Shown here in pieces: positions 27,001 through 34,551 of a stretch of DNA of 63,905 nucleotides (position 1 is its first letter; each line of letters begins with the position of its first letter). The position numbers and the translations under genes are program-made. Source of the stretch: a virus; the IMG/VR virus record IMGVR_UViG_3300023180_000052, positions 1 through 63,905 of that record; one strand, written 5' to 3'. The notes under the pieces were generated by a model, which searched no databases, was not told the origin of the DNA, and worked only from the letters and a program-made list of their open reading frames with translations.

Positions 27001-27138
27001 TATTCTAGTGGGAAAGGCTTTGCAGGAGGCACAAGACTTAGAGGAGGCTCAGACCCTCGTAGAATTGCTCCCCGAACGACAAACCGATCTGACAAACACA
27101 GCATAAGAAATCGAATCTTAGGAAATAAAAAGAGGTAA
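24019..27138 (+). CDS. terL: Large terminase subunit interrupted by an intein
   Basis: A 1039-residue precursor. Residues 1-112 and 532-1039 make a 620-residue terminase that pumps DNA into the prohead and cuts it. Splicing restores Walker A as GRRSGK-TT. Walker B is VILDEVAHF (about 649-657). The nuclease acids are in MGIDLG (about 803), GIFDQWAG (about 870) and HDDMSDAL (about 960), an RNase H-type nuclease. Residues 113-531 are an intein with homing endonuclease domain, listed separately. The C-terminus is Gly/Arg-rich. The frame is intact throughout, so excision at protein level is expected to give an active motor. Confidence 0.93.
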   Translation: MSFSSLAISASARAGKQSEKNADIIEFVEAPWGLKMKLFPVQRVILKVHYGLELDDTKTFEISDWRRQNVEVHTEKSYLKKLYDEGRCNVGEVIPGKQRREMILSIGRRSGKCVTGDTLVTTDRGLVRIDSLGDVNGAEFQPLSVSVTQEGGRVSRSAYFYNGGVRQTKYFRTKSGYDLEGTGNHRVKVLTPECEIKWKFLQDISEGDMVGINRSNNLFPYNYLCLSKYKEGLTDQEHLPNYLDEKWGQLLGILVGDGLWTEHRCVKVSVGESGFDNYLVNFFKSLFKRVSYYPDLRTENAGSVVANGSYNRLFLDRLGWVIDVTSSTKEIPHSIKASPALVQMAFLRGLFETDGCVSGPKIAFSTVSSELARQVQVMLLNLGITSSRSERVRSKKNHSNEFVVSIKGSRSKRTFAQKIGFISERKKKLLQELVSTLTYRESREGVPFFLDLLKKEGLNLYSYDKNTIPYWKLKEILPQLRGEIRQKCETLIDADYYFDPVVEVRDSENRVYDLNVPDGSSFLANGFTNHNTTISACIAAYETYKLIKKQDPQKYYGLPASNNIQIISVATDKDQAGLLYQEVSGHYRNCSFFGPYTANNTLSYARFQTPADVEKYGRYIENSSAKATLKVTFRSCVAKGLRGAGNICVILDEVAHFTESGQSGAEEVYNAVVPSTSAYSPKDPDNPTVPIGEVEGRVILISSPLGKQGLFYNLFQIGMRGGKASENILAVQAPTWEVNPTVPAEEFEKHYLKNAAVFFTEYGGEFTDRTRGWIEKSEDLFACVDVGLRAKQKAPARKPHFMGIDLGLVGDGTAIAIGHLEEDKIVVDLVTQIKAGEGEYAEKDRLDFDDVADWILEMTKKFYVVEGIFDQWAGIPLEQALSKRGLGQMKSVQMTKQLTSQIFQNFKDMMWDERLGLYDRPNPEEDGHEPYIQELLELQAKVQSKHLITVEAPQVQGKHDDMSDALTRMIWIASQQIGKQRYFAGGSGRSSMGNYSSGKGFAGGTRLRGGSDPRRIAPRTTNRSDKHSIRNRILGNKKR
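24355..25611 (+). mobile_element. Intein with LAGLIDADG homing endonuclease in terL
   Basis: A 419-residue intein, residues 113-531 of the precursor. It starts with Cys (CVTGDTLVTTDRG, block A), has block B G-T-G-N-H, and ends with VPDGSSFLANGFTNHN (blocks F/G) before Thr +1. These are the residues for standard class 1 splicing. Two dodecapeptide motifs, LLGILVGDGLW and FLRGLFETDGCV, mark a dimeric-motif LAGLIDADG endonuclease. Insertion within the Walker A P-loop, right after the Lys codon, is a typical conserved target. All key splice residues are present, so it is probably functional. Confidence 0.93.
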
Positions 27139-27142
27139 TATC

Positions 27143-27370
27143 ATGCTCCCTAGAGAAAGAAAGACAGCAGATCATCGAGTGCTTGGTAGAATACTAGAAC
27201 TTAGCTTTGGACAAAAAGAGCCTAAAGATTCGACAATCAACTTTATTTCTGAGCTATTTATGCGTATGGGAGGAAGTTGGGTAGGTTTTTTTCAAGGCGA
27301 CCCCAAGCAAGTAAGATTACTAAAACAATGTTCGGCGGCAGTCGTTAAGAGAGAAAAAGAAAATGAGTGA
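27143..27370 (+). CDS. Small hypothetical protein between terminase and portal
   Basis: A 75-residue basic protein (MLPRERKTADHRVLGRIL, SELFMRMGGSWVGFFQGD). The 3' end overlaps the portal start by 8 bases. No known motif. AAGAGGTA precedes the start. Perhaps a packaging or portal accessory, judged only by place. Confidence 0.55.
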   Translation: MLPRERKTADHRVLGRILELSFGQKEPKDSTINFISELFMRMGGSWVGFFQGDPKQVRLLKQCSAAVVKREKENE

Positions 27371-29033
27371 TGATTCCGTAGAAGTAGGGAAGATACTCCC
27401 TCGATCAAAAGCTATTTCACGCTCTTTGACGGCTTCAGAAATGAAGTCTCGTGTGAAGATAGCGATGACTACATCAGGGACTCAGATGGGGTCGGGTGGT
27501 AACTTTTACTCGCCTGAACTTTCTACTGATTTCCTTGAGCTTCCACAGAGCCAAGACGAACAACGCAACTATTTCAGATTCTTCTATCGTACTGACCCTT
27601 TCGTGGGTCAAGCTGTTGACTTACATACTGAACTACCTCTCTCAAAGATTAGGCTCGGTATGCCCAAGTCGAGAAATAGACAGATGGCAGAAGCCTCTCT
27701 CAGATTTTGCGAGAAATGGGCTAAGCGTATCGGTCTTTTACACAGGCTTATTGAGATTCTCCATGAGTATAATCTACTCGGTGAAGTGTTCGTTTTCTGT
27801 GAGGATAATAACCCCGATGTGCCTAGAGAAGTGACTCATAACAAAGTCAATGAGATCACAGAAGAAGGAGCTGAGGTTAAGTATTACAAAAAAGACGATG
27901 CTGATGACTTGGCTTATAAGTGGATGAAGAAGAACTACAAGGGGTGGACAGCGATTAGAATCTTGCCTCCCGAACAAGTTCACATGGAGTCATTTCCTTT
28001 CACAGATGAGAAGATCATTTCTTTAGTGCCTGACTCTAAGACTAAAGATGTAGTCGAGCGTTCAGCGATGCAAGACCCTGACGCTATGCGTATCGTGGAC
28101 TCGATGCCCGAAAACGTAGTGGAGTCGATTAGAGAGGGGCGAAATATTCCTCTTAATACTGACCCCACATTAGGTTCTTTCTGCTATTTCATGGCTCGTA
28201 AGAAATCGCAGTATGAACCTCGTGGTCACTCTATGCTTGAGAGATGTCTCAGAATCTTGGTGTATCGAGACAAACTCCGACAGGCTCAGACCTCTATTGC
28301 TTCTCGTCACATGACTCCTATTCGTCTTGTCTATGCAGAGGATATGGACATGAATGATGTGGAAGCGTTGAGAGAGCAAGTAGACTTAGCACTCCAAGAC
28401 CCCGACTACTCGATCATCGCTAACTTTCAGATTAGTTGGGAAGAAATGGGTGCTGACCAACGCTTGCTTGATCTTGGGGGTGAGTATGATATGACTGACC
28501 GACAGATGTACGCAGGCTTGGGGGTTACGGAATCACTCTTATCGGGTGAGTCTAGCTATTCGGGAGATCGCATTAACCTAGAGGTGATTAACACTCGCTA
28601 TATGTTAATGAGAGAGGTCTTGCAGGAAATGGTTGAGGAAAACATTCTGAAACCAATGTGTAGACGCATGGGCTTCGTGGAGGAAGATGAAGACGGTGAG
28701 GAAGTGGTGGTACACCCGACTCTGAGCTTCACTCGTCTTGGTTTGCGAGATAACCAAGATACCTTTGACGCTCTGTTCAACCTTTATCAAAAGGGGTCGT
28801 TGGACATTGACATTATTCTTGAGCTTCTCAACGTAGACCCTGAGTCCACAAAGAGGAAGTTAGAACGTGATATGTGGACGATGAATGACTCTCAATTCAA
28901 TGAGGTTCTGCGTGGCATTTATGGTGAAGCAGGTCGTATGCTTGCAGAGAACTCTGAGGTTATTGAGAAGATCGCTGCTAATCTCGGTTTGGAATATACA
29001 CCACCTGCTGAAGATGAGGGTGGGCGTTTCTAA
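27363..29033 (+). CDS. Portal protein
   Basis: A 556-residue protein between terminase and prohead protease. The N-terminal part has FYSPELSTDFLELPQSQDEQRN and YRTDPFVGQAVDLHTELPLSKI, a pattern familiar from portals of large myophages. The middle carries the wing and stem regions (MARKKSQYEPRGHSMLERCLRIL, LRQAQTSIASRHMTPIRLVY), then a helical crown (VTESLLSGESSYSGDRINLEVIN). It would form the dodecameric ring through which DNA enters, docking TerL. No intein. Confidence 0.82.
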   Translation: MSDDSVEVGKILPRSKAISRSLTASEMKSRVKIAMTTSGTQMGSGGNFYSPELSTDFLELPQSQDEQRNYFRFFYRTDPFVGQAVDLHTELPLSKIRLGMPKSRNRQMAEASLRFCEKWAKRIGLLHRLIEILHEYNLLGEVFVFCEDNNPDVPREVTHNKVNEITEEGAEVKYYKKDDADDLAYKWMKKNYKGWTAIRILPPEQVHMESFPFTDEKIISLVPDSKTKDVVERSAMQDPDAMRIVDSMPENVVESIREGRNIPLNTDPTLGSFCYFMARKKSQYEPRGHSMLERCLRILVYRDKLRQAQTSIASRHMTPIRLVYAEDMDMNDVEALREQVDLALQDPDYSIIANFQISWEEMGADQRLLDLGGEYDMTDRQMYAGLGVTESLLSGESSYSGDRINLEVINTRYMLMREVLQEMVEENILKPMCRRMGFVEEDEDGEEVVVHPTLSFTRLGLRDNQDTFDALFNLYQKGSLDIDIILELLNVDPESTKRKLERDMWTMNDSQFNEVLRGIYGEAGRMLAENSEVIEKIAANLGLEYTPPAEDEGGRF

Positions 29034-29050
29034 TCTAATAGCCTCTTTAT

Positions 29051-29064
29051 CTTTTAGTATAATG
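29051..29064 (+). promoter_or_regulatory. Candidate promoter, TTTAGTATAATG type
   Basis: CTTTTAGTATAATG, with a perfect TATAAT at 29058-29063, lies 27 bases before the ATG at 29091. TTTAGTATRATGTAAA recurs at 42732. Confidence 0.45.
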
Positions 29065-29090
29065 TAAATTAAGGTAGTGAGGTTATTAGT

Positions 29091-32000
29091 ATGAGATATG
29101 CAAGTAAAGAAGAAGTGGCTAAAGGGATTCTCCCTGTTATGAACCCTCTGTTCAATCTTAGAGAAATTTGTAAGCAGTCTGCTCTTTTGGAAGATCATCT
29201 CAATAACCCAAGAAAGAGATGCCCCGACTGTATTAGGAAGCATTTCTTAACCATTGAAGCATTTTATGAGGAAGCTGTCTCTCTTGATAAAGAGTTCAAG
29301 TTTGATGAGTACCTAGACGGCAAGGCTGAAATGATGAGGGAGCTTCAAGCTGAGTGGCTTGACGCAAGAGATACTAAGAAATATGGAGATGTTTGTACTG
29401 ACATTTCACAGAGACTTAGAGTCATTAGAAAAGACTTTGCCCCTGAGTGTTTTGATCTCAGGAAGATGGCTAGTCTGAGAGAAATAAAAGCACCTAACCT
29501 CTGCCGTCACATGAAGCTTTCTTCAAAAGATTATAGTGACTTTGAAGACCACATGGACATCATTTTACATAACTTCAATAAAGGTAAGAATACTCTTTAT
29601 GTTGATATTGAAATGGAGAATGCAGATTACTTTGGGTCTTTTGACGGTTTTTTCCCTCCTGAAAAACCCTCTCATATTAAGGGTCTTTACCTTTTGGCTA
29701 GAAATGAAATGCCACGCCAATACGAGACGAGTTTGATGGGTGCTGAGTACTTCTACAAGTCTGAGTATATCCCTATGGTAGAGGCTATAATCAAGGGCTT
29801 GAAAAAAGAAATAGAAGAGATTGAGGAAGAATACCCAAATAACTCGGTGACTTTTCGCCTCGAAGAACATCTTGAGGACTTTCAAGATCAGCTTAAAAAA
29901 CTAAAGAGAAATAGAATGGCTACCCTCTCTCAGACCGAGAAAGAGGAACGGGAAATGGAACGGCTTGTTAAGAAGAAGCCAAAGAAGAAGCCACCTCGTA
30001 AAGACCTCATGCGTAAGCGTGTAAAGGTTGAGGACAAAGACCTTGAAAACTTAGGGGCAGGTGCAGGGGGTGATAGAGACTTGTCTATGAACCATAAGCG
30101 AGTGGCTCATCTAGTTGCGTCACGCTACTTAAGAAAGTTGGCAGAGGAAGGCGAGCAAAAAAAAAAAGAACCTAACTCAGACTTTTATAATCAAGCAGTT
30201 GAGGAGCTAAGTCGTAGTGACAGGCAACTCTATGACTCTGAAGCAGAAAATGGAGGTCAGGTCAAGTTTACGACAGCTATCTCCTATGACTCTAAGAGCA
30301 AGGGTTATCAGCAGGCTCAGAAAGCGATAGCGTCTTTAGCAAAAACTAAGCAAAAAGCTAAGGTTTCTGAAGAAGCCACTAAGCGTAAAGTAGAAAAGGC
30401 AAAGAAGAAGAAGACAAGAGTAGGTCTTAAAAAAGTTTTAGGTGAAGACCCTATGACTTTTGTCTTGCTCGCTCAAAATGGTAGCCCTACTAATGAGGCT
30501 GATGAGTTTATCGAAGCCATCGCAGAAATGACACTTTCCGAGAACTTTGAGGACAGCGTTGGGTTTCCTGCTGTTGAAGTTTTGAGCCAAGGAGAAAAGG
30601 CTAATCGTGACAGTCAGCTATATAAGCTCAACCAACAACTTGAGGGAGCTACAGACGAGACAGTTAAAGAATCTTTAGAGGGTCAGATTCAAGACCTCAA
30701 AGAGAAGTTCCACGAGGAAGATTCTGATAGAAATGAGAGAAACCTAGAGGCTCGTAAGGAAAAAGTAAAAGAGCTTTTAGCAGGGGCGAAAGACGTTTTT
30801 GGGTTAGAAGCGAAACGGAAAGCTAAAGAAGATCGACTCGCTGAGTTAGAAAGTAAGTTAGAAGGTCAGACTCAAGAGGGTCAAGAAGGTCAGGGTCAAG
30901 AGGGGCAAGAGGGAAATCAGCAATCTACAGAAGAAATACAGAACGAGATAAAACAACTTAAGAAAGAGCTAGGCATTTCAGACGAGGAATTCCCTCATTA
31001 TCATAGTCGGCAACAAGATGGAGAAGACTCTAAAGCGAAGTCTCTTAAAGAAGAGAGTCTAGCTGTCCTTGAGGGAGATACGGAAGACGCTCGGAAATTG
31101 GCTGAGGAAAGCCCAACGCTCAAATTCTTACAGGATTTACATAAGGCGAACACCTCTACACAGATTTCTGATGAAGAAGACACTTTAGAACGTAGAGAAG
31201 CAGACCTAATTAAGAGAGACTTTGCTACCAAGCTGAAATCAGCAGTCGGTCAACTAGAAGTTTTTGGTGACTCACGACTCCGTAGGGCAGTTGATAAGAT
31301 TATAAGTGAGCTAGATGATCTACCTGCCGACAAGATGCAGAAAGTCCAAGAGGGGTTCTTTGAGGCTTCTAAGAACTTGTCAGACGCTTTTATGGGGCAA
31401 TCTTCGTTTACTGACTCTGTTTCTGCGATAAAACAAGCGATTGAAGATAACGACTACGAAGACAAAATTAGTGGTAGCTCTCAACCTAGTGACATAGGGG
31501 CAACCATTGCTACTATGGCGATGAAAGCCGCATTCTTAGATAACTTCGATTATGGAGTTCCCTCTGACGATGACCTAACCATTACTTCCACAGATAGTAA
31601 TGGTAGGACAGACAGCGTTATCAACTCGGCTAAAGTTGAGGGTTTGGTTGCTTCTCAAGCATTAAGGTTTAGAGGGACAAGAGATGATGACAAAGACAGG
31701 AGGACGGAGGCTCTAGCAAGTTATAAAAAGAAAATGCAAGAGGCAATAGACCAAGGAAATGATGCTTCTGTAGCTAAGTATAGAGCGTCTTATAACGGAG
31801 TGCTTGCGGCGAAGCTGATGGAGGGTGATGCAGATGTCCCCGCAGGTCTTGCTAAAGTAGATTCCTTTTTCTTAGAACACGCCCGACAATCGAATCACCC
31901 CACAGCAATACAGTTAGTCGCAGAGCTTGCACAGAGTGGGTCTGTTTCAGACCCTAGAATAAGACGTAAAAAGCTAGAATACCTTAACGAGCTAGACCAC

Positions 32001-33116
32001 GATAACTTTGCCCAAGCTGTTGGAGGTGATCGTGGTGACTTTACAGACTTGATGGAAGTGATTGACCCTGAGTATTGTCCCGACATTCCTTTGAACGGAG
32101 ACTCGGCAGGTCGTAAAGTACCTACCAAGGATTGTCCTGTACCCGTAGCACCTGAAATCAGAAAGGCTATCCGAGAAACCATTTCTAAAATGGTTGTGGA
32201 TTTGTACTCGATAGACCCAAGTGGAGACTTCCGAAATAGCAAAGGAGGTCGTGGTGGTTTTGGTGACGATGATGATGAAGGTTCAGAGTCAACGAAAGCC
32301 TACGACAAGCTACTGAAAACAAATAAAAAAGAGTTAATCAAGGCTCTTGGTATGCCTACAGGCGAAGCTAGAGAGAAAGCACTTGCTTGGCTTATGTTTC
32401 AGATGAGGAAGGCTAGTTTTGAACATAAATTTAGCTTTAGTGATTCTTTCTCAGAGCTTGATAAGGCAGAGAAGGGACTTGATGAAAAGAAGCTACTAGA
32501 GTTCAGAGTAAAAAAGCTCAAAGAGTTGTTTGAGAAGGCGAATGAGGGCGACAATGTTGAAACTATTAACAAAGTCTTAGAACAGATCGAGGAAGAACTG
32601 AACACTGAAACAAGCAGTGGAGGCTATAGTAATAGGTTTAGTCGTCGTGCAAGTGCAAGACGCATCGCTTCAGTTAAATTTGTAGCTCAGAAATTTATTT
32701 CTAATACTATGTTTATATCTACCTGCTTATCTAGTGACCCCGAAGGAGATACACCTATGCGTAGACAAGCTACATCTTATGTAGATTATCAGCAGAGAGC
32801 ACGCCAGTTTGAGATTGGTATGCGTGTGTACCCCTATTTCGGAGGGAAGCCTGACAAGTCAGGTGTAGTAGTTCAGATTTTCCCTGCTATCGGCATGGTC
32901 GATGTCCAATTCCCTCATGGAGTTTCACGATACCCTGTAGAGGATTTAGTCTTAGATACTTCAGGTGACTATGAGAACTTAGCAAATACCCCCGACTCTA
33001 TCCCTGGCGGTAGAGGGGTCGTTCCCGTTTCTTCGGGTTCTGCTAAATCTCTTATAACTGATAGTTCTAAGAAGCGTGTTGCGAGCCTCTACATGAAAAA
33101 ACTTATGAGGAGATAA
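29091..33116 (+). CDS. Giant multidomain virion-type protein
   Basis: A 1341-residue protein placed between portal and protease. The N-terminal 110 residues contain FNLREICKQSALLEDHLNNPRKRCPDCIRKH, which I recall as a conserved stand-alone phage domain with a C-x-x-C. Residues about 145-275 are a second, aromatic-rich domain. Then come long charged coiled-coil-like and Gln/Gly/Glu-rich regions (about 330-640), a helical body, and a C-terminal SH3-like domain (GMRVYPYFGG, GVVVQI, YPVEDL). RVAS-type modules lie at about 343, near 1195, and at the very end (RVASLYMKKLMRR). It may be a head-core or ejected protein; no enzymatic motif seen. Confidence 0.65.
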   Translation: MRYASKEEVAKGILPVMNPLFNLREICKQSALLEDHLNNPRKRCPDCIRKHFLTIEAFYEEAVSLDKEFKFDEYLDGKAEMMRELQAEWLDARDTKKYGDVCTDISQRLRVIRKDFAPECFDLRKMASLREIKAPNLCRHMKLSSKDYSDFEDHMDIILHNFNKGKNTLYVDIEMENADYFGSFDGFFPPEKPSHIKGLYLLARNEMPRQYETSLMGAEYFYKSEYIPMVEAIIKGLKKEIEEIEEEYPNNSVTFRLEEHLEDFQDQLKKLKRNRMATLSQTEKEEREMERLVKKKPKKKPPRKDLMRKRVKVEDKDLENLGAGAGGDRDLSMNHKRVAHLVASRYLRKLAEEGEQKKKEPNSDFYNQAVEELSRSDRQLYDSEAENGGQVKFTTAISYDSKSKGYQQAQKAIASLAKTKQKAKVSEEATKRKVEKAKKKKTRVGLKKVLGEDPMTFVLLAQNGSPTNEADEFIEAIAEMTLSENFEDSVGFPAVEVLSQGEKANRDSQLYKLNQQLEGATDETVKESLEGQIQDLKEKFHEEDSDRNERNLEARKEKVKELLAGAKDVFGLEAKRKAKEDRLAELESKLEGQTQEGQEGQGQEGQEGNQQSTEEIQNEIKQLKKELGISDEEFPHYHSRQQDGEDSKAKSLKEESLAVLEGDTEDARKLAEESPTLKFLQDLHKANTSTQISDEEDTLERREADLIKRDFATKLKSAVGQLEVFGDSRLRRAVDKIISELDDLPADKMQKVQEGFFEASKNLSDAFMGQSSFTDSVSAIKQAIEDNDYEDKISGSSQPSDIGATIATMAMKAAFLDNFDYGVPSDDDLTITSTDSNGRTDSVINSAKVEGLVASQALRFRGTRDDDKDRRTEALASYKKKMQEAIDQGNDASVAKYRASYNGVLAAKLMEGDADVPAGLAKVDSFFLEHARQSNHPTAIQLVAELAQSGSVSDPRIRRKKLEYLNELDHDNFAQAVGGDRGDFTDLMEVIDPEYCPDIPLNGDSAGRKVPTKDCPVPVAPEIRKAIRETISKMVVDLYSIDPSGDFRNSKGGRGGFGDDDDEGSESTKAYDKLLKTNKKELIKALGMPTGEAREKALAWLMFQMRKASFEHKFSFSDSFSELDKAEKGLDEKKLLEFRVKKLKELFEKANEGDNVETINKVLEQIEEELNTETSSGGYSNRFSRRASARRIASVKFVAQKFISNTMFISTCLSSDPEGDTPMRRQATSYVDYQQRARQFEIGMRVYPYFGGKPDKSGVVVQIFPAIGMVDVQFPHGVSRYPVEDLVLDTSGDYENLANTPDSIPGGRGVVPVSSGSAKSLITDSSKKRVASLYMKKLMRR

Positions 33117-33119
33117 AAT

Positions 33120-34520
33120 ATGGGATTTCTAAAGTACGCAAAAGCTGAGGTAGTACGACCTCAGCTACATGGGCTAGAATGGGATAAGATTCGAGTTGCT
33201 TCGGGGGCGAAAAAGCTCGACATTTCTCTCAAGAAAAAAGCCGAGGAAATACTTGGCGAGCCTTTTACACCTGATCGTTTCCTCTTAACTCACTCGACAA
33301 TCGTCTGCTCTGTAGACGCTGTTTCTGTTCCTAATACTAAGACAGGTTCGGTTGAGGAAGAGGGTCAGCAGATCAACAGGAAATACGCAGACTACCGAGT
33401 CACCTCAGAGACAGATAAGTACATCAATAACAACCTCGACTGTTGGTCAAGAGGGGTTATCAAGAAGTCTTATAAGACTTTTGTAGGGGCTCATAATTTT
33501 GTGGAACACGTTCAAGTCGAAGAACTTTCTAAAGGGCGTATTATTGACGCTGTTCTTAGAGATGTTGGTGAGTCTATTTATGTGGATATTCTTGTAGCCA
33601 CAGATAGAAAACACGAGGACTTAGTTCGCCAAATCTTATCAGGCGAAATGAACGCTATGTCTATGGGGTGTTCTGTAGACTTTACTATTTGTACGAAATG
33701 TGGACACGTTGCGGCAGATGAGCCACAGATGTGTAAACACGTTAAGTATGAAAAGGGAAATTGGTTCTACGATGAGAGTGGAAATAAGCACCGAGTTGCA
33801 GAGCTTTGTGGTCACGAGACTACGGGTGAAACAGCAGGTGTCACTTTCATTGAAGCGTCTTGGGTTGCAGTTCCTGCCTTTAAGGGAGCTGTCGCTAGAA
33901 ATACGCTTGAAATACCTTCGACTGATGCTAACCCACAGGAAGCTACTCTTAATGAAGTTCCTGCTCAATGGTTAAGCAAGTCAGCTTCTTCTAAGCTCGG
34001 ATTTGATTTCGGAGATGAAGAAGAAGAAGAAAAAGAAGAAGAACCAAAGGTAGACCCTGACGCATCAATCTTAGATCAACTTGAGGGCGTTGTTACTGAG
34101 GCTTTAATCGAGAGACTTCGTAAGAAGCTCGATAATGAGATTAAGCAAAGCCTTGTCGAAAAAGCAGTTAACCTTCCTGCAACTTCTGACGCTACTCAAA
34201 CAGACGATACGATCATTAAAGAGGGTACAAATAAGCGTAAAGAGACTCTTTACCTTATGGCTCTTGATCGTGCTGTGAAAATCGCTTCTTCTCAGAGACA
34301 AGCGATTGAAAACATCAGACTTGTCAATGACAGGTTTGACGTTTATCTTCCTTCTTATTTATACAAGATAGCAGGACAAATAAAAACTGCTGACAAGTAT
34401 AGTAAGGTCGGTAGTTTTATTTCTGACGCTGAACGTGTTCATGGTCAGAAATTGACTCAAAAAGATTCCCTTCGCTTGGTGCGACTTTCCAAGCTTCTTT
34501 CATTCATACACGGGCGATAA
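33120..34520 (+). CDS. Putative prohead (head maturation) protease
   Basis: A 466-residue protein. Residues about 60-265 resemble phage capsid proteases: GAHNFVEHVQVEELSKGRI with a candidate catalytic His, then AMSMGCSVDF with a candidate Ser, and FIEASWVAVPAFKGAVARN. Between them is a Cys/His-rich insertion (C-T-K-C-G-H, C-K-H, C-G-H) likely to bind zinc. The C-terminal 190 residues are acidic and helical, like a core or scaffold extension. It would process the scaffold and tagged proteins inside the prohead. Position between portal and scaffold supports the call; catalytic residues are inferred. Confidence 0.6.
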   Translation: MGFLKYAKAEVVRPQLHGLEWDKIRVASGAKKLDISLKKKAEEILGEPFTPDRFLLTHSTIVCSVDAVSVPNTKTGSVEEEGQQINRKYADYRVTSETDKYINNNLDCWSRGVIKKSYKTFVGAHNFVEHVQVEELSKGRIIDAVLRDVGESIYVDILVATDRKHEDLVRQILSGEMNAMSMGCSVDFTICTKCGHVAADEPQMCKHVKYEKGNWFYDESGNKHRVAELCGHETTGETAGVTFIEASWVAVPAFKGAVARNTLEIPSTDANPQEATLNEVPAQWLSKSASSKLGFDFGDEEEEEKEEEPKVDPDASILDQLEGVVTEALIERLRKKLDNEIKQSLVEKAVNLPATSDATQTDDTIIKEGTNKRKETLYLMALDRAVKIASSQRQAIENIRLVNDRFDVYLPSYLYKIAGQIKTADKYSKVGSFISDAERVHGQKLTQKDSLRLVRLSKLLSFIHGR

Positions 34521-34551
34521 GCCCACCCCCCCACAAGAAAGGATATTTCTC

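Noticed and set aside
24019-27138. Terminase split by an intron rather than an intein
   Set aside because: The frame is continuous and the insert has protein splice junctions (Cys1, His-Asn, Thr+1), so splicing is at protein level.
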